From contig CM037587.1 in the NCBI GenBank assembly GCA_021018995.1, forward strand, positions 65,057,604 through 65,121,603: a stretch of 64,000 bases of DNA. The letters are read 5' to 3'. Shown here in pieces: positions 32,987-44,730 of this stretch (its first letter is position 1; every line of letters starts with the position of its first letter). The stretch comes from Chloranthus sessilifolius. Taxonomy: Eukaryota; Streptophyta; Magnoliopsida; Chloranthales; Chloranthaceae. The notes under the pieces were generated by a model, which saw only the letters and a list, made by a program, of their open reading frames with translations, ran no database searches and was not told the DNA's origin. The position numbers and the translations under genes are program-made.

Positions 32987-35473
32987 TGTTAAGACCTGAA
33001 AAGTACCACTTTTCACCCCTTAACTTAATCTTTGTTGGACCCTTAATCATTTAATAAAAGTATTTTAAGCCTGTTCTGTAGGTAATAAACAATAGCTGCA
33101 ATAAGGCCTTAATCCTACTAAGGAGCCCACTTTTGCCCCAGAAGTCTCCCAGAAGAATGGAAGACAGAGAGCCTGACTGCATGAAGGCAGAGCACAACAG
33201 CAGCAAAGAAAGAAATGAGCCTCGCGCAGCTGTCGCAACGTTCACATGACTCAGAAAGCCTGCCTCGCGCAATCCTCACGAGTTTCCCATGACATCATAC
33301 CAATTGTCCGCACTGTTCTCGCGCAGTTTAGTTACAGAAGAGCTCTTGCAGCATAGTTCGCGTAGCTCTCGCAAAGCTCAAATATAAATGATCGTGCAGT
33401 CTCGCGCAGCTCAAGAAAACAGCTCTCAAACCTCACACAGTTCACTCAGATCAGCTGAGGAGAGAGAGCTCCAGGTATTTCGGCGCACAGCTATCGCGCA
33501 GTGCCCGCCGGATGCAAAACTGTAGAAAAACTTCTCGCGCAGTTCAGAGACCAATGCACATCATGCCCTCACGAGGATCCTCATGAAGATCCATTGAGGA
33601 ACAAACTGCTTGCATGATTCCCGCGTCATTCAGATGGAAAGTGCAATCCAGCAAAGACCAGAGCAATTCAGCGAGGATTCAATGCTCTATCACAAGAATC
33701 GCTAAGCAGCCGAGACAACCCATGACTTCAAGTTAATCTAATCTCGCGAAGACCGTGCTACCACGCGACAGTCTTGGAAACTAGTGCTACCTGGCGAGGC
33801 TCTGAACTTTAACTCTCCCTCATTTTTGCAAAGGACATTCTAGGAACTTCCAGCAATTAGGGAATGCACTCTAACGCTCCAATTTCTATGCGCGCGCCCC
33901 GAGGCATCCAAGGAATAGTATTAGGCCATGTGGCATCGTTAAAATTAGGGTTTCCTAACCCTAATGCGCCGCTAAACTAACTGCTATATAAACCTAAGCC
34001 TGGTTTAGGTTTAGGGGACCTCATAGAATAGAACTTAGTTTTGCTTCTTCTGGAATCAGCTGTAGATCTCCAGTAAGTTTAGGTTAGGTTTAGGTAGTTT
34101 CTTTTTATTTTATTTTTTCTTCTCTCCATAGTCCAGCATTTGCTGGCTATGCCTTTGTATGACTATTTGGAATAGATTAATGGAGTTTTATGATAGGGTG
34201 TTTTACATTTATGGGATTTGCTGTGAGTTGTTGCATAAGGTCAAGTTACCTTGAGATCCTCCATTGCTAGGATGTATTGCAAGCAATGGAGGACTGATTT
34301 TATGGTTTACTCAGATCTAAGTGACCTGTGTGTCTGGGCTAACATGCTCCCATACAGGCCTAGCCCCACCACAGGACCCACTAGATCTGAAGCCTCCATG
34401 GGAGCAATGAGCTTTTGTAGCCTTGTGAACATGGTGGTGGCAGCAATGTTTCTTGTTCTATCTTGAGCTTTGTGAGGAGGATAGCCTCTGCGATAGTCTG
34501 TGACCATTTAAGTGGACAGGTTATAGCCTTAGGGTGAAGCCAACCCACAGACTCAAGACAGATTGTTCTTCTCTGCACTTGTGCTTGTAGCCCTGTGAGA
34601 GATTGTGCTGAGACAAACTCCCCTGTATGTGTGTAGACCCGCCATCAGATGGCAGATCTGGTTTGGTTATAGAGATTGTAGGCTTGCGACTGAATCACTG
34701 CAGTCTCTCTAAAGTAGTGGACAGCTGGATCTAAGGCTGCACTCAAACTCTTGCAGGCTCTATGTGTCTGGGCTAACATGCTCCCATACAGGCCTAGCCC
34801 CACATATAGTACTTTAGAGGTTGAGGTTCCCTATGGATTCTTATGCTTGTAGCCTAGATGAAGTAGTGCCTACAATGATAAACTTGTTATGACCCATCTC
34901 TGGACTGTGGTTTCCCAATTGGATAGTCTGTGACCATTTAAGTGGACAGGTTATAGCCATAAAGGGATTGGATCATGGCACAGAGATGAGTTGGATTCTT
35001 TCTCCTCAGTGGTGATAATGTAGCCATTGGACAGGACTTCTATAGCAGCAGATCTGAATTTGAGTCATGAAACCCATCAGATCTGAACCTAATAGCATAC
35101 TTCTCACCCTTTTTTATTTATTTTCTCACTCCATTTTCTTTCTTAACCCTTTCTATAGTTTAGACATTAGGATACCTTAGAATTTAGATTTTAGTGACCC
35201 TAAATCCCCTTCCATTTAGGATTGCTAGATCTGTAGTCAGATCTGGAGGACCTACTAAAGATGGCTCCCTTGGAGCTTAAGATCAACTTCCCTGTGGGAC
35301 AAACTCTTACTTATCAAAACTTGCTACAACAGGCCCTGTATCTTGCAGGATTGTGTGTTTTTAGGCTTGCTGCTCCATAATTCACACTCTATCTTTCATC
35401 CATTTTTTATTCTTCCCATTCTTATCACTGTCTTCAATAAAGTCAGTAGCAAGCACAAAAAAATACATCAACA
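32987..35473 (+). mobile_element. Solo Athila LTR inserted in Ath-3, opposite orientation
   Basis: 2,487 bp, TGTTAAGACC to CATCAACA, flanked by a perfect 5-bp target duplication GCTCA (32982-32986 and 35474-35478). It has the Athila LTR layout: the start with CCACTTTTCACC, a CTCGCGCAG array at 33220-33800, TATATAAA at 33985-33992, palindromic boxes at about 34490-34535 and 34918-34960, and CCCTGTATCTTGCAGG near the end. No internal region is present, as expected after recombination between two LTRs. It resembles but is not identical to the Ath-3 LTR. Confidence 0.9.
33220..33800 (+). repeat. Solo LTR U3 CTCGCG motif array
   Basis: About 15-20 copies of CTCGCGCAG or CTCGCGAAG and variants. 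The array ends some 185 bases before the TATA box at 33985. Confidence 0.8.
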
Positions 35474-37009
35474 GCTCACCATCAATTCAAAAATTAGGTT
35501 TTAAGCAATGCCCAATACATTCACTAACAGACCCAATGCTTACCAAGGCAGTCTCTCACAAAGAACTTTAAGGGTTTTTGTTTTCTCACAAGCTCAAGAG
35601 CAGTTACAAACCCCAAATGGGCATACAAGCATGAACATAGGAAAAGCTCTTAAATTCTAGCATCATTGGCTATTTCTCACCATAGATTGGACAACTCCTC
35701 ATCTCCACATAACAACTCATTCAACTTAGGATCACAAGGTCTTATGACTAGGTTGTAATGTGGCTTATGGGTGTAGGTTATAAAGAATGGAAGGGTGAAA
35801 AGGATGCAAAATTGAGAAATCAGTAGGTGAAGGACGTGATTCATGACTTCACCTTCTTTAGTTTAGCACATTTCATCTTCTTTGACATTTTTTAGACTTG
35901 AAGTGGCCAGCTTCTCCTCTTATTTTTACTTTTTCCAATGAAATTTCCTTTTGACTCCTCTCTCTTCCTTTTCATTATTCTTCTTCTGTTTTTCTTTTGG
36001 ACAAATTTTTCTTTTCTTTATTGTTTTTATTTTTTTTAAATGCCACCCTCTCCCCAGCTGCTACACTACTATCCTCCTTTTGTGTTTCTTTTCCATTCAC
36101 CCAATGTTAACCCTAGCTTGACCATCTTCAACTCCTTCTCCTTTACCTTCTGAACTCTCAGAGTGAGGATAGGTTTGAATCAGGTCCATAGGCTTAGGTA
36201 CAAGTACTCAGGTGTATTTTAAAGAAAACTAGAATTTAAGGCTCAAAAGGTATATACACAATGGTAGTTTACCAGGTTTGGTATGTTTAAGCTCAAACTA
36301 TCCAAGAGAAGGCTTTGATCCTTTCCTAAATGTCATGGATACTGTCAGCTGTTTCAACTTGCAGATGCCTAACTTCTAGTGAGGACATTGAATCAGCCAG
36401 TCCCTAGAGCAAAAAGAATTGCCTAAGACACTCCTCAAAAAAAAAAATTTGTAGGCCCAAATCTCACTAGGTATGGTCTTCATTGAACTCTTAGGCTGTC
36501 CTTACCTTTTTCTCTCTTTAATGGTTCACTAAGTACTGACACAGGTGAGTTTTCTTGGTGTTCACCTCATGGAAATGTTAAAATTTAAAAGTTTTTAATG
36601 CCTAGATGTCTACAAAAGTTTTTACATTTCCTCATTTTTAGAGTTTCTTAGGTGATCACAGCTCCATATCTAACTTACTCACTTGATTCTGTTGTACTTA
36701 GGTTAACTATATCATTGGTAAACCTTGCCACACCCCCAAACCTATGTGGAGCAGTGTCCTTACTGATTCAATAATAAAGGACATGTGCAGTAGGTTATCA
36801 TACACAAAATCAGACACAAAATAAAGTAAAAGTATTAAGCAAGGCACACACAAACAACTAAAACAAACTAATAGATATAAAGACAGAAAGTAAACCAAAC
36901 AAAATATAACTAAGAGAAATTTCATTTATACACAAAAATTTGTACAATGTAAAGGAAAATAACTACAAAAAATTATACAAAAATATCCTAACTAATGACA
37001 AATGCAAAT
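35474..37009 (-). other. Ath-3 3' non-coding region with second PPT-like block
   Basis: Non-coding and T/A-rich, matching the equivalent parts of Ath-1 and Ath-2. On the minus strand at 36729-36770 lies AAGGACACTGC..CATAGGTTTGGGGGTGTGGCA, the second PPT-like block. A poly-A run is at 36438-36450 on the plus strand. Confidence 0.65.
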
Positions 37010-39925
37010 CTAATCATCTGAATCCTCTGCTACATCAGGTGGTTCTTAGATTCCTTTGCCCTTTGCTTTCTTCAAAGCAGTAGCAGCAGACTGTGACCTT
37101 TTGAAAGTAGTTTTTCTTGGCTTGGAGGTGATTTTCTTTGTGGGAGTGATTCTGGCTTTAAAGTAGGTTCCTAGATTTTGATTCCAGGCTTAACTTTGAT
37201 AGACTCCTTGGGTTTAGGGGTTATTTTCTTTTGAGGTACATCAGGGTTTAATTGTTTGAAAACAGCTTCTGCTAACTCCCGATCACCATTTTCAATTAAG
37301 TTCTTCTGCAATGCCGCAATAGTCACACCATAGTCATAAGCTTTGTCCTCAGCTAATCTCAAGTCTATCTACAATTTCTTGATGACATCCTCCATCCCCT
37401 CAGCCCGATTCTTTTCTTGATTGTATTGGATCATTATCTCCCTCCAACCCTGCTTGATTCTCTTCTTCTCTAACTTGTGGGCTAGCAGCACTGATTTAAG
37501 TTTATCAAGGAAGGGCTGCCTCAGTGATGTTCTGAGGTCAGCCATTCCTCCAATCGCATCCCTCTTGATGTAAGCATTTTTCTTCATGGCTTGAAGGAGG
37601 GTGCAGTATGGAGGTCTAGGGTTGAAATAGTCTAGTAATATGGGCTGCTCAGCACTGAAGGAAGGGCCAGCTAACAATGATGGAGGGATGGATGGTGGCA
37701 TGAGTGGGGTGGGAGTAGGGGGTATTATGAGTTCTATCACCTCAGGGTCAGTTTGGGTGGAGGCATTTGTAAGGGTAATTGGAGGGATAATAGAAACAGG
37801 TTCAATGGGTGCAACAATAGCAAGTGTTGCTGCTATGGTTAAGAGAGGGTGAGATTGGGGTGGGGTAGGTAAATGGGTAGGTAAGGGGACAAATGGTTGT
37901 TGGGAAGGATGGGTTAAAAGTGACAATGTGGATTGAATGACTTGTAATCTGGTTTGAATGGAGGCCTGGTTTTGGAGGGTGGAGTTCATGGATTGCAGAT
38001 TGGCCACAATTGGTGATTGGGTTTGGGTATTCGCCATCACATGGGCTTGAAGGGAGAGTAAGAGGTTGAGGATATGGGGTAGGGGGTAGGGGGTCAGGGG
38101 TTATAGGTGCAATGGGTTGGATGGGTTGAAATGGGGAAGTGGGTGCATGTTGGAAGGTGGTGGTGTGGATAGAGCTAAATTGATGGGGCTGTGGTGAAGC
38201 ATGAGGAGGGATGAAATAGGGAGGGTGAGGTGAGTCTGGTAGAGGGGTGAACTCATATTTGATGTCCTTTATGATAGAGGACATCATAGCTGAGTATCCC
38301 TCTTCTGAAAAAGGGTTTTGGTCATGGGTAGGTGAGGAAGGGATGGATTGGCCTAAGGGTTCAAGGAACTCAGGTGGAAAAGGTGTTGAGGTTTCAATGG
38401 GCTGAGGGGGGTGTAGTGGGGAGCTGGTGGAAATTTAAGGATGGGAGACTCAGGTTCAGAGGCTTGGGCTATTGAGGGTGGTGGTAGGCCAATGGTTGGG
38501 TCTGGGATAGTTGTGGTTTTAGGAATTGGGATGGTTTGGGAGATATATGTGGGTTGGGGCTCTGTGTGGGCTTTGGTTAATGTTCGTTTCTTTTTATAGG
38601 TGGTCTTCACAGGGGGCTAGGGTGAGCTGGGTAAGTAGATAAGGGTACAGGTATGGGTAAGGTCTCGGTAGGTATGATGTGTGGTAATAAGGTTAAGGTG
38701 GTTGTGGCTGATGTGATGGGCAGAGGTATAGATAAGGGAACTATTAAAGGTTGTGAGGCTTGGTTTGAGGTAGTAGTGGCTGGCATGGAGGTTGAAGGGG
38801 TGGATGGTGAGGTAATGGTTTCAGATGTGGAGGTGGTGGATGCTGAGGTGGGGGCTGCTGAGGTAGCAGCAGCTGCTTCCTTCTTCTTCTTCTCCTTGGC
38901 AATCATGGTGCCACTGCTACCTCATTGCTTTTTGCCATATTTTATGGGGTTCAGGGCAATGGTTTCCTCATCCATTTGAAAAGGAAAGCCTCCAAGCTTT
39001 AGAAAGGCTGTAATGAGCCTGCAGTAGGGGAGTGAGTGAGGTTTCTTCTTAGTCTTCACCTTCTCATGAACATCCTTCATCCCCTCAAAAATTAACTTGG
39101 CAGCATCCAAGTAGTGATTCTTGTGGAAGGAGAAGAGTGCATCAGAAATGGGAGACCTCCTCTCCTGCTCATGGCCAGAGCAATACACATTTTTCCTCAG
39201 CATCCCATTCATAAATTTGAGGTTGGGGTGCATATCTCTCTTCCTGATGAACAGCCCAGAGGTTGTGATCCCCCCAGTCAACTCCTTAGCAATTTCTTCG
39301 ATTGTGGCTATCAAAGGAGGGGCCAAGCCACACTCTGGGCTATACTTTACTGGTATCCCCAGTATTTCAGCTATGGCTGCACTAGTCTAGGGAAGACTAG
39401 CTGCATTGGGGGCCTCAACAGGGGTAGTAGAGTTGCCTTGGTTAGGTACTCCATGGAGGCAGATGTCTCTGGTAGCTCCTCAAAGAAAACTTTATCAAAA
39501 ATTATCTCTGCCTCCAGTTTAATGGCAGCCACTCATTCAGAGGGGGTTCTAAGGTATGCAGTATCCTCCTCCTCTTCAACTGTAACCTCAGGGACCTCTT
39601 GGGCCACTTCCTTACCCTTTTTCTGTTTCTTCTTAGATTTTTTAGGGTTTTTGGTAGGTGGGTGCTCTCTGGCCCTCTACTTAGGAGCAGATTTCTCTTT
39701 GGCTTGGGCACGAGAGGCCACAACCTTGCCCTTCTTTACTGGGGCTGCCCTCTTATCAGTTGGTTACTCCGCTTGGGGCTCAACAGTGGGTGTAGGTACC
39801 TCAGAGGTCTCCACAATGGAGGCCTCTACAATCCTCACTGATTTACTAGTTGCCCCAGGGCTGTCAGTATGTGGAGGGTTCAGCATGGAAGCTAATGTAT
39901 CTAGGAACTTTGAACTTTTAGCCAT
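37010..39925 (-). pseudogene. Ath-3 last ORF (putative plant transposon protein type)
   Basis: Minus strand, opening MAKSSKFLDTLASMLNPPHT. A basic Lys-rich segment comes next. The globular part near 39326-38922 has MNGMLRKNVYCSGHEQERRSPISDAL, homologous to the same part of the Ath-1 ORF. Then come long Pro/Thr/Ser-rich stretches (38900-38050), an amphipathic part with LQAMKKNAYIKRDAIGGMADLR and a Lys-rich tail ending EDSDD. No signal peptide or membrane segment is seen. It is about 650 bases longer than the Ath-1 ORF, mostly in the Pro-rich region. Part of a fossil; broken. Confidence 0.7.
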
Positions 39926-40740
39926 GGCTACTCAATCCTTCAAAATTAGGGTTGTAAACTGACAGATTCTATTATGTACACTTCACAAATACAAAAGCAC
40001 CTAAATTCCTCTCTACTTAACTCTAAATTACTATCCAATCAACCCAACAAAGAGAGAGTGAGAAATCTTACCAAATTGAAGCTAGGGTTCCACCTCACAT
40101 GTTGCACAAAGGTTCAAATATCCCCAAATCGAGTTCAAAGTGATCAGGAGGTGATGGGGAGTAAAATGATACGAGCAAACTGTCTGAGGTGGAGTGGATT
40201 AGGCTGTAAAGAAGAAATAAGAAAAGTGGGAGTTTGGTTTTTGCTCAGTGAAGGCTTAGGGCAAAGAGATAAAATGGAGAAAATGGAGAAATCGCGGGGT
40301 TTATAACGCTGATCTCGTGCCTCACGTGGCTGTCTCCAGGTACTCGCGAGGTACATTTCTCGCACACTTAACTTCCAACCTCACGAGAAGTGTTGTCGCA
40401 AAGATGAACAGTGCCTCGCGAGGTCATAAAGTCTCTAAATCTGGGCCTCGCGAAGTCACTTCGCAGAGCTGAATCTGGGCCTTAGCGCGTGAGGCAGTTT
40501 TTGCATCCCTCGCGTAGCTAGTAGCAAGGCCTTGCAAGGCTTAGAATGAGTGAATTTTGTTCTTCGCATAGTTCCATATTGTTTCTAAGCTAGAGCCTCG
40601 CGAGGCTCACTATCAGGCTTCAACAGGTGCCTTTTGCTCGCGAAGCTCTCCGCGGTACAAAATCTTCATTAGAACTCCGTGAGAAAGCTTCAAGTGGCTC
40701 GCGAGTGTGAAAATGAGGCCATAAAACCTCGCGAGAAAGC
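39926..40740 (-). promoter_or_regulatory. Ath-3 internal CTCGCGAG array and TATA box upstream of the last ORF
   Basis: Bases 40310-40740 hold about 15 copies of CTCGCGAG and variants, the same motif as in U3 of this element. In element sense the array is followed at once by TATAAAC (40305-40299), then ~375 bases of leader (40298-39926) and the ATG of the last ORF. The order array-TATA-transcribed sequence repeats the layout of the LTR, so an internal promoter is plausible. Confidence 0.6.
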
Positions 40741-41187
40741 ACAATTTAGCCTATTCATTGCTGGCACCCTGATATGTGCATCTATACTGGCATGCACCAA
40801 ATTTCTTCCCTACTCACTCCTTTCATCATGATTATCTCAGTGCCCATTAGCAAGATATGTACCTCAAGCATTCAGAAAGCCAAAGATATTCAAATATATG
40901 AGATACATGATCTTTACAATGACAGCACCTCAACCACACATCAGCAATGGACATGCTCCTAACATTAGGTCTATGCACAATAAATTCAGATGATAGACAT
41001 GCACATAATATTATCAACACACAATTCAAAACAGAACAAAACAAACAGGTAATTAACATCACACTAAAGATAGTAATTGACAGATTTCTAAGCACACCAA
41101 AACAAAAAGACACATTCAACACATATGGTACACATTTTACAAAGCTGTCAATCATTGAGTAGTGGGGGGTTCATGTAGGTGAATGGT
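40741..41187 (-). other. Ath-3 AT-rich non-coding sequence after pol
   Basis: No coding potential and no repeat recognised. It is rich in A and CA on the plus strand. Confidence 0.6.
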
Positions 41188-41790
41188 CTAAGGAGGCTCC
41201 ACTAAATTTTCTACACAAATTTTTAGTCTTTGACCATTCACTTTCATGATCTTCCCAGACATAGGATCCAAGATCTCCATAGCATCAGATGGCGAGGCAT
41301 GAATGACAATGTAAGGTCCATCCCATCTGGATTTTAACTTCCCTAGAAAAATTTTAGTTTGTAGTTGAAAAGCCAAACCTTAGTACTAGCATTGAAGTCC
41401 TTCCTCATTAGCTTCTTCTCAAAGAATGCCTTTAATTTTTCCTTGTATATTCTCGCATTTGAATAGTCTTCTAGTCTCAGCTCATCCAGCTCTGACATTT
41501 GCAATTTCCCCGGCATCCAACAGTTTCACTATCTCTTTGAGGACCACCTCTTGCATGTGAGGATTAAGTTTCCTCTGCATCTCCCTTAAGGGTTTTGTAC
41601 CCTCTTCTAAGTGAATTTTGTGCATGCAAACTAAAGCATCAATGCCTCCAAGATCAGCTATTGTCCACCCCATTACCTTTTTATGCTTCTTGAGAACACT
41701 CAATAATTCCTTCTCCTGCTCACTAGTGAGAGGGGAGGAGATAATCACTGGAAGCTTGTTGTTTTGCCTCAAGAAGGTATATTTTAATGT
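41188..41790 (-). pseudogene. Ath-3 pol remnant: RT N-terminus and integrase C-terminus
   Basis: In element sense the first part reads KLPVIISSPLTSEQEKELL, HKIHLEEGTKPL and RKLNPHMQEVVLKEIVKLLDAG, the start of Athila RT. The second part has the integrase C-terminal LKSRWDGPYIVIHASPSDA and KVNGQRLKI. The catalytic RT blocks, RNase H and integrase core are not present in this element. Part of a fossil; broken. Confidence 0.82.
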
Positions 41791-42142
41791 GTCAGAGAGC
41801 TATTTCAGCTCCAGCTCAAGGGGACTTTCAATGGAAGGCAGCAAAGGTGCCTTGGTGGTTTGAGGAAGTGGCAGCAATGTAGGTTTCCAACTGGAATGTT
41901 GCACTAGGCCCACAGAAGACTCTACTTTGTGTTGTATTCTATCATAAGAACTTGGGCCTCCTTCTCAACCATACTCTAAATATTTTCTAGGTCATCAGCA
42001 ACATTATCCCAATCCAACAGATTGGATAATTCCTCTTTCACAAGGCCATCTAGTACATCAATTGCACAGTAGTCATCAATGTCCATCTGAGGTTGCCTTA
42101 CAGCATTGTACATATTTAATTGAGCCTTCATGTTCCCAAAGG

Positions 42143-42580
42143 TCACGTCATCACCCTTGACCCGCATTGTATGAAAGCATTTGCAATGGCTGAGAATGGC
42201 CTTCTAAGGATGACAGGAATTGGAGCTTTACTTTTGCAAGGGTCCATGTCCAAAATAAGGAAATCAGTAGGATAGTAGAACTTATCCACCCCTACCAAAA
42301 CATCCTCCACCACACCCACAGGTCTCCTCTCAGACCTATCAGCCAGTTGGAGCACAATTGATGTGGATTTCAACTCCCCCAAACCTAGCTCCTCATACAC
42401 AAAATTTGGGAGCAGGTTCACACTGGCCCCTAAGTCCAAGAGGGCTTTACCAATGGTATGGTTTCCAATTATGCAGGGGATAGTAGGTACATACTCAATA
42501 GCAAAAATCTTTTTGGATAATTGCACCCTTGCTTTTCTTTTCTGTGTGCAGAGGTCCTTCAAGAATTTAGCATAGGTAGG
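42143..42580 (-). pseudogene. Ath-3 protease
   Basis: KDLCTQKRKARVQLSKKIF leads into IPCIIGNHTIGKALLDLGASVNLLP (active-site variant DLGA), ADRSERRPVGVVEDVLVGVDKFYYPTDFLILDM and PVILRRPFSAIANAF. Largely open. Part of a fossil. Confidence 0.85.
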
Positions 42581-42989
42581 GACCTATTTTATAGCATCAA
42601 GCAAGGGCAAATTGATCTTGACCTGCTTGAAGGTCTCCATCATTTCATCTATCTGAGCATTTCCCTTATCAAAAGGAGATGGGCCAGCTAATGCATGAGG
42701 AAATGGTAGCTGTGGGACTGCTGGTGCCACAGCTGCATGCCTAACAACATCATGGTCAAAATTTAGTTTTTTTCTTTTTTCTTCATTTATTGTTTATTGT
42801 TGGGGCTCAACATCATTCCCTTTATTTTGCCCTTGCTAATCCACAATAGGGGATGACTTCTTTGGTTCTTCACCACTCACATTTATTTCATTTTCACTCT
42901 CCATGACCTCCTCAGTTGCCCTGCCCACTAAATTATCAACCACCCTACCACTCCTCAGGGTAGTGATTGCATTAGCCTCCTCATGGGTA

Positions 42990-44388
42990 GAGGATGCTTC
43001 TCAAATCATGAACTATCCTTTTGGATTGGCCAAGGGTTGACTAGGCAACCTGCCCTCCTCTCTTTTGTTCAGAGTATTACAGATTTGACCCAGCTGGTCC
43101 TCTATTTTTTTAATGCTTTGCCCATGTGAGTTCACAGTTTGGACCAAGTTTCTCAAATTCTGCATAGATGCCAGCATTTTCTCTTCAAAGGAAGCGGATC
43201 TGAACTGTTGTGGGGGCAAGACTAACTGATTGGGCTGTGGGGCAAGCAACTAAAAATTTTGTCTTAGTGGGTATCCTTGGTTAAACTGGTGCTGAGGTCT
43301 GTATGGAGCTTCCAACTGTTGCTGCTAGGGCTGAGGGTATGTATCTTGTCTCCACCTTAAATTTGGGTGGTTTCTCCATGTGTACCCAATAGGTTGAGGC
43401 CCATATGCTAGGAGCGCATTGGCATGCTCCATAACTAAATCAGGGAATTAGTTGGCTGATGGACAATCTTAGAGTAAATGTGTGGGAGTTTGACATATCA
43501 GACATGCCTCTTCCACTTGTGCAACCATCTGAGGCTACATCACATTCATCAATTTGTCAAACTTTAAACTCAAATTGTCCACCTTCCTTTCCAAATCATT
43601 TTGCACATTAACTTCATACATTCCACCTCTAGGGGTGGACTCTTTCACCAATTTAGTAGGGTCTGGCTGTCATTGCGAGACAGTGACTCCTGCTGCATGG
43701 AATTTTCCTCTATAATGTCAAACAACTCCCAAGCCTTGTCAGCTGTCTTGTGGAGGTAACTACATCCACATGAGTCATCCACCATATCCCTACTCTTGGG
43801 ATTAATTCCTTGGTAAAAGACTTACACCAGTTGCCACTATGGAATTTGATGGTGGAGGCATTGTTTTAACATCTCTTGAAATCTCTCTCATGCCTCATAA
43901 AAATCTTCAATTGAGAACTGAGTGATGACAATATGTTTGTCCTCATCTGACTAGTTTTATTCATGGGAAGGAATTTAGCCAGAAATTGGCTTTGGAGGTC
44001 ACTTCATGTCTGAATACTATTGGCTGGGAGTTTAGAGAGCTAGGTGTTGGCTTTGTCCTTTAGGGAAAAAGGAAAAGTTTTAGTTTGGTGGCTTCAGGTC
44101 CCAGGCCAGCAATATTGAAAGTGGTGTAAAGTGCCAAAATTTGGTCAATGTGCTTGTAAGGATCTTCCTTACTGAGCCCATGAAAAAATGGCAACATGCT
44201 AATGATGGAGGACTTGATTTCATAGCTTTCCTCAACTAAAGGGAATTGTATGCAAAAGGGAGATGTGTAATCCCCATGTGCATTGTATTCCTTCAAGGGG
44301 CTGGTGTATTGTTTCTCAGTCTAAGGACCCTTTTAAACTCAAGGTTTGGAGGTTCCAAGTCAGGGTTAAGGGACCTTCTACCAAACAT
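42990..44388 (-). pseudogene. Ath-3 gag
   Basis: The start gives MFGRRSLNPDLEPPN, matching Ath-1 and Ath-2. Blocks: SPFCIQFPLVEESYEIKSS, MLPFFHGLSKEDPYKHID, a zinc-knuckle region with CLICQTPTH (CX2CX4H, near 43500), a Gln/Pro-rich stretch, then SFEEKMLASMQNL and QLGQICNTLNKREEGRLP. Part of a fossil; broken. Confidence 0.85.
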
Positions 44389-44730
44389 ACACACACAAAG
44401 TTAGCAGGTAAAGAAAATGCTCACAGCACACAAAAAATTTACAAACAAAAAAAATCAAAACTACCAGATATACGACTAAACTATTAATAGGGAATTCAAC
44501 ACCAATGGACTAAGCTTTAGGGTAAAAGAAGTGCAAAGAGAGCTAGCTAAACTCTAGCTGCAGCTCTAGCTTTTCCCTACTTCTATTGTTAGAGTCTACA
44601 AAAATTCTACAAAAATCAATAGTACAATTTATTCTATTTAAGGCACAACGACAGAATCTTCTAAACTGAAATATAATACAACTCAGGTCTACTAGAAAGA
44701 TCAATGTCCCTAACAGCGGCGCCAAAAACT
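44389..44730 (-). promoter_or_regulatory. Ath-3 leader and primer binding site
   Basis: On the minus strand TTTTTGGCGCCGCTGTTAGG (about 44727-44708) follows the 5' LTR and fits the Athila tRNA-Asp PBS. The rest down to 44389 is untranslated leader. Confidence 0.8.
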
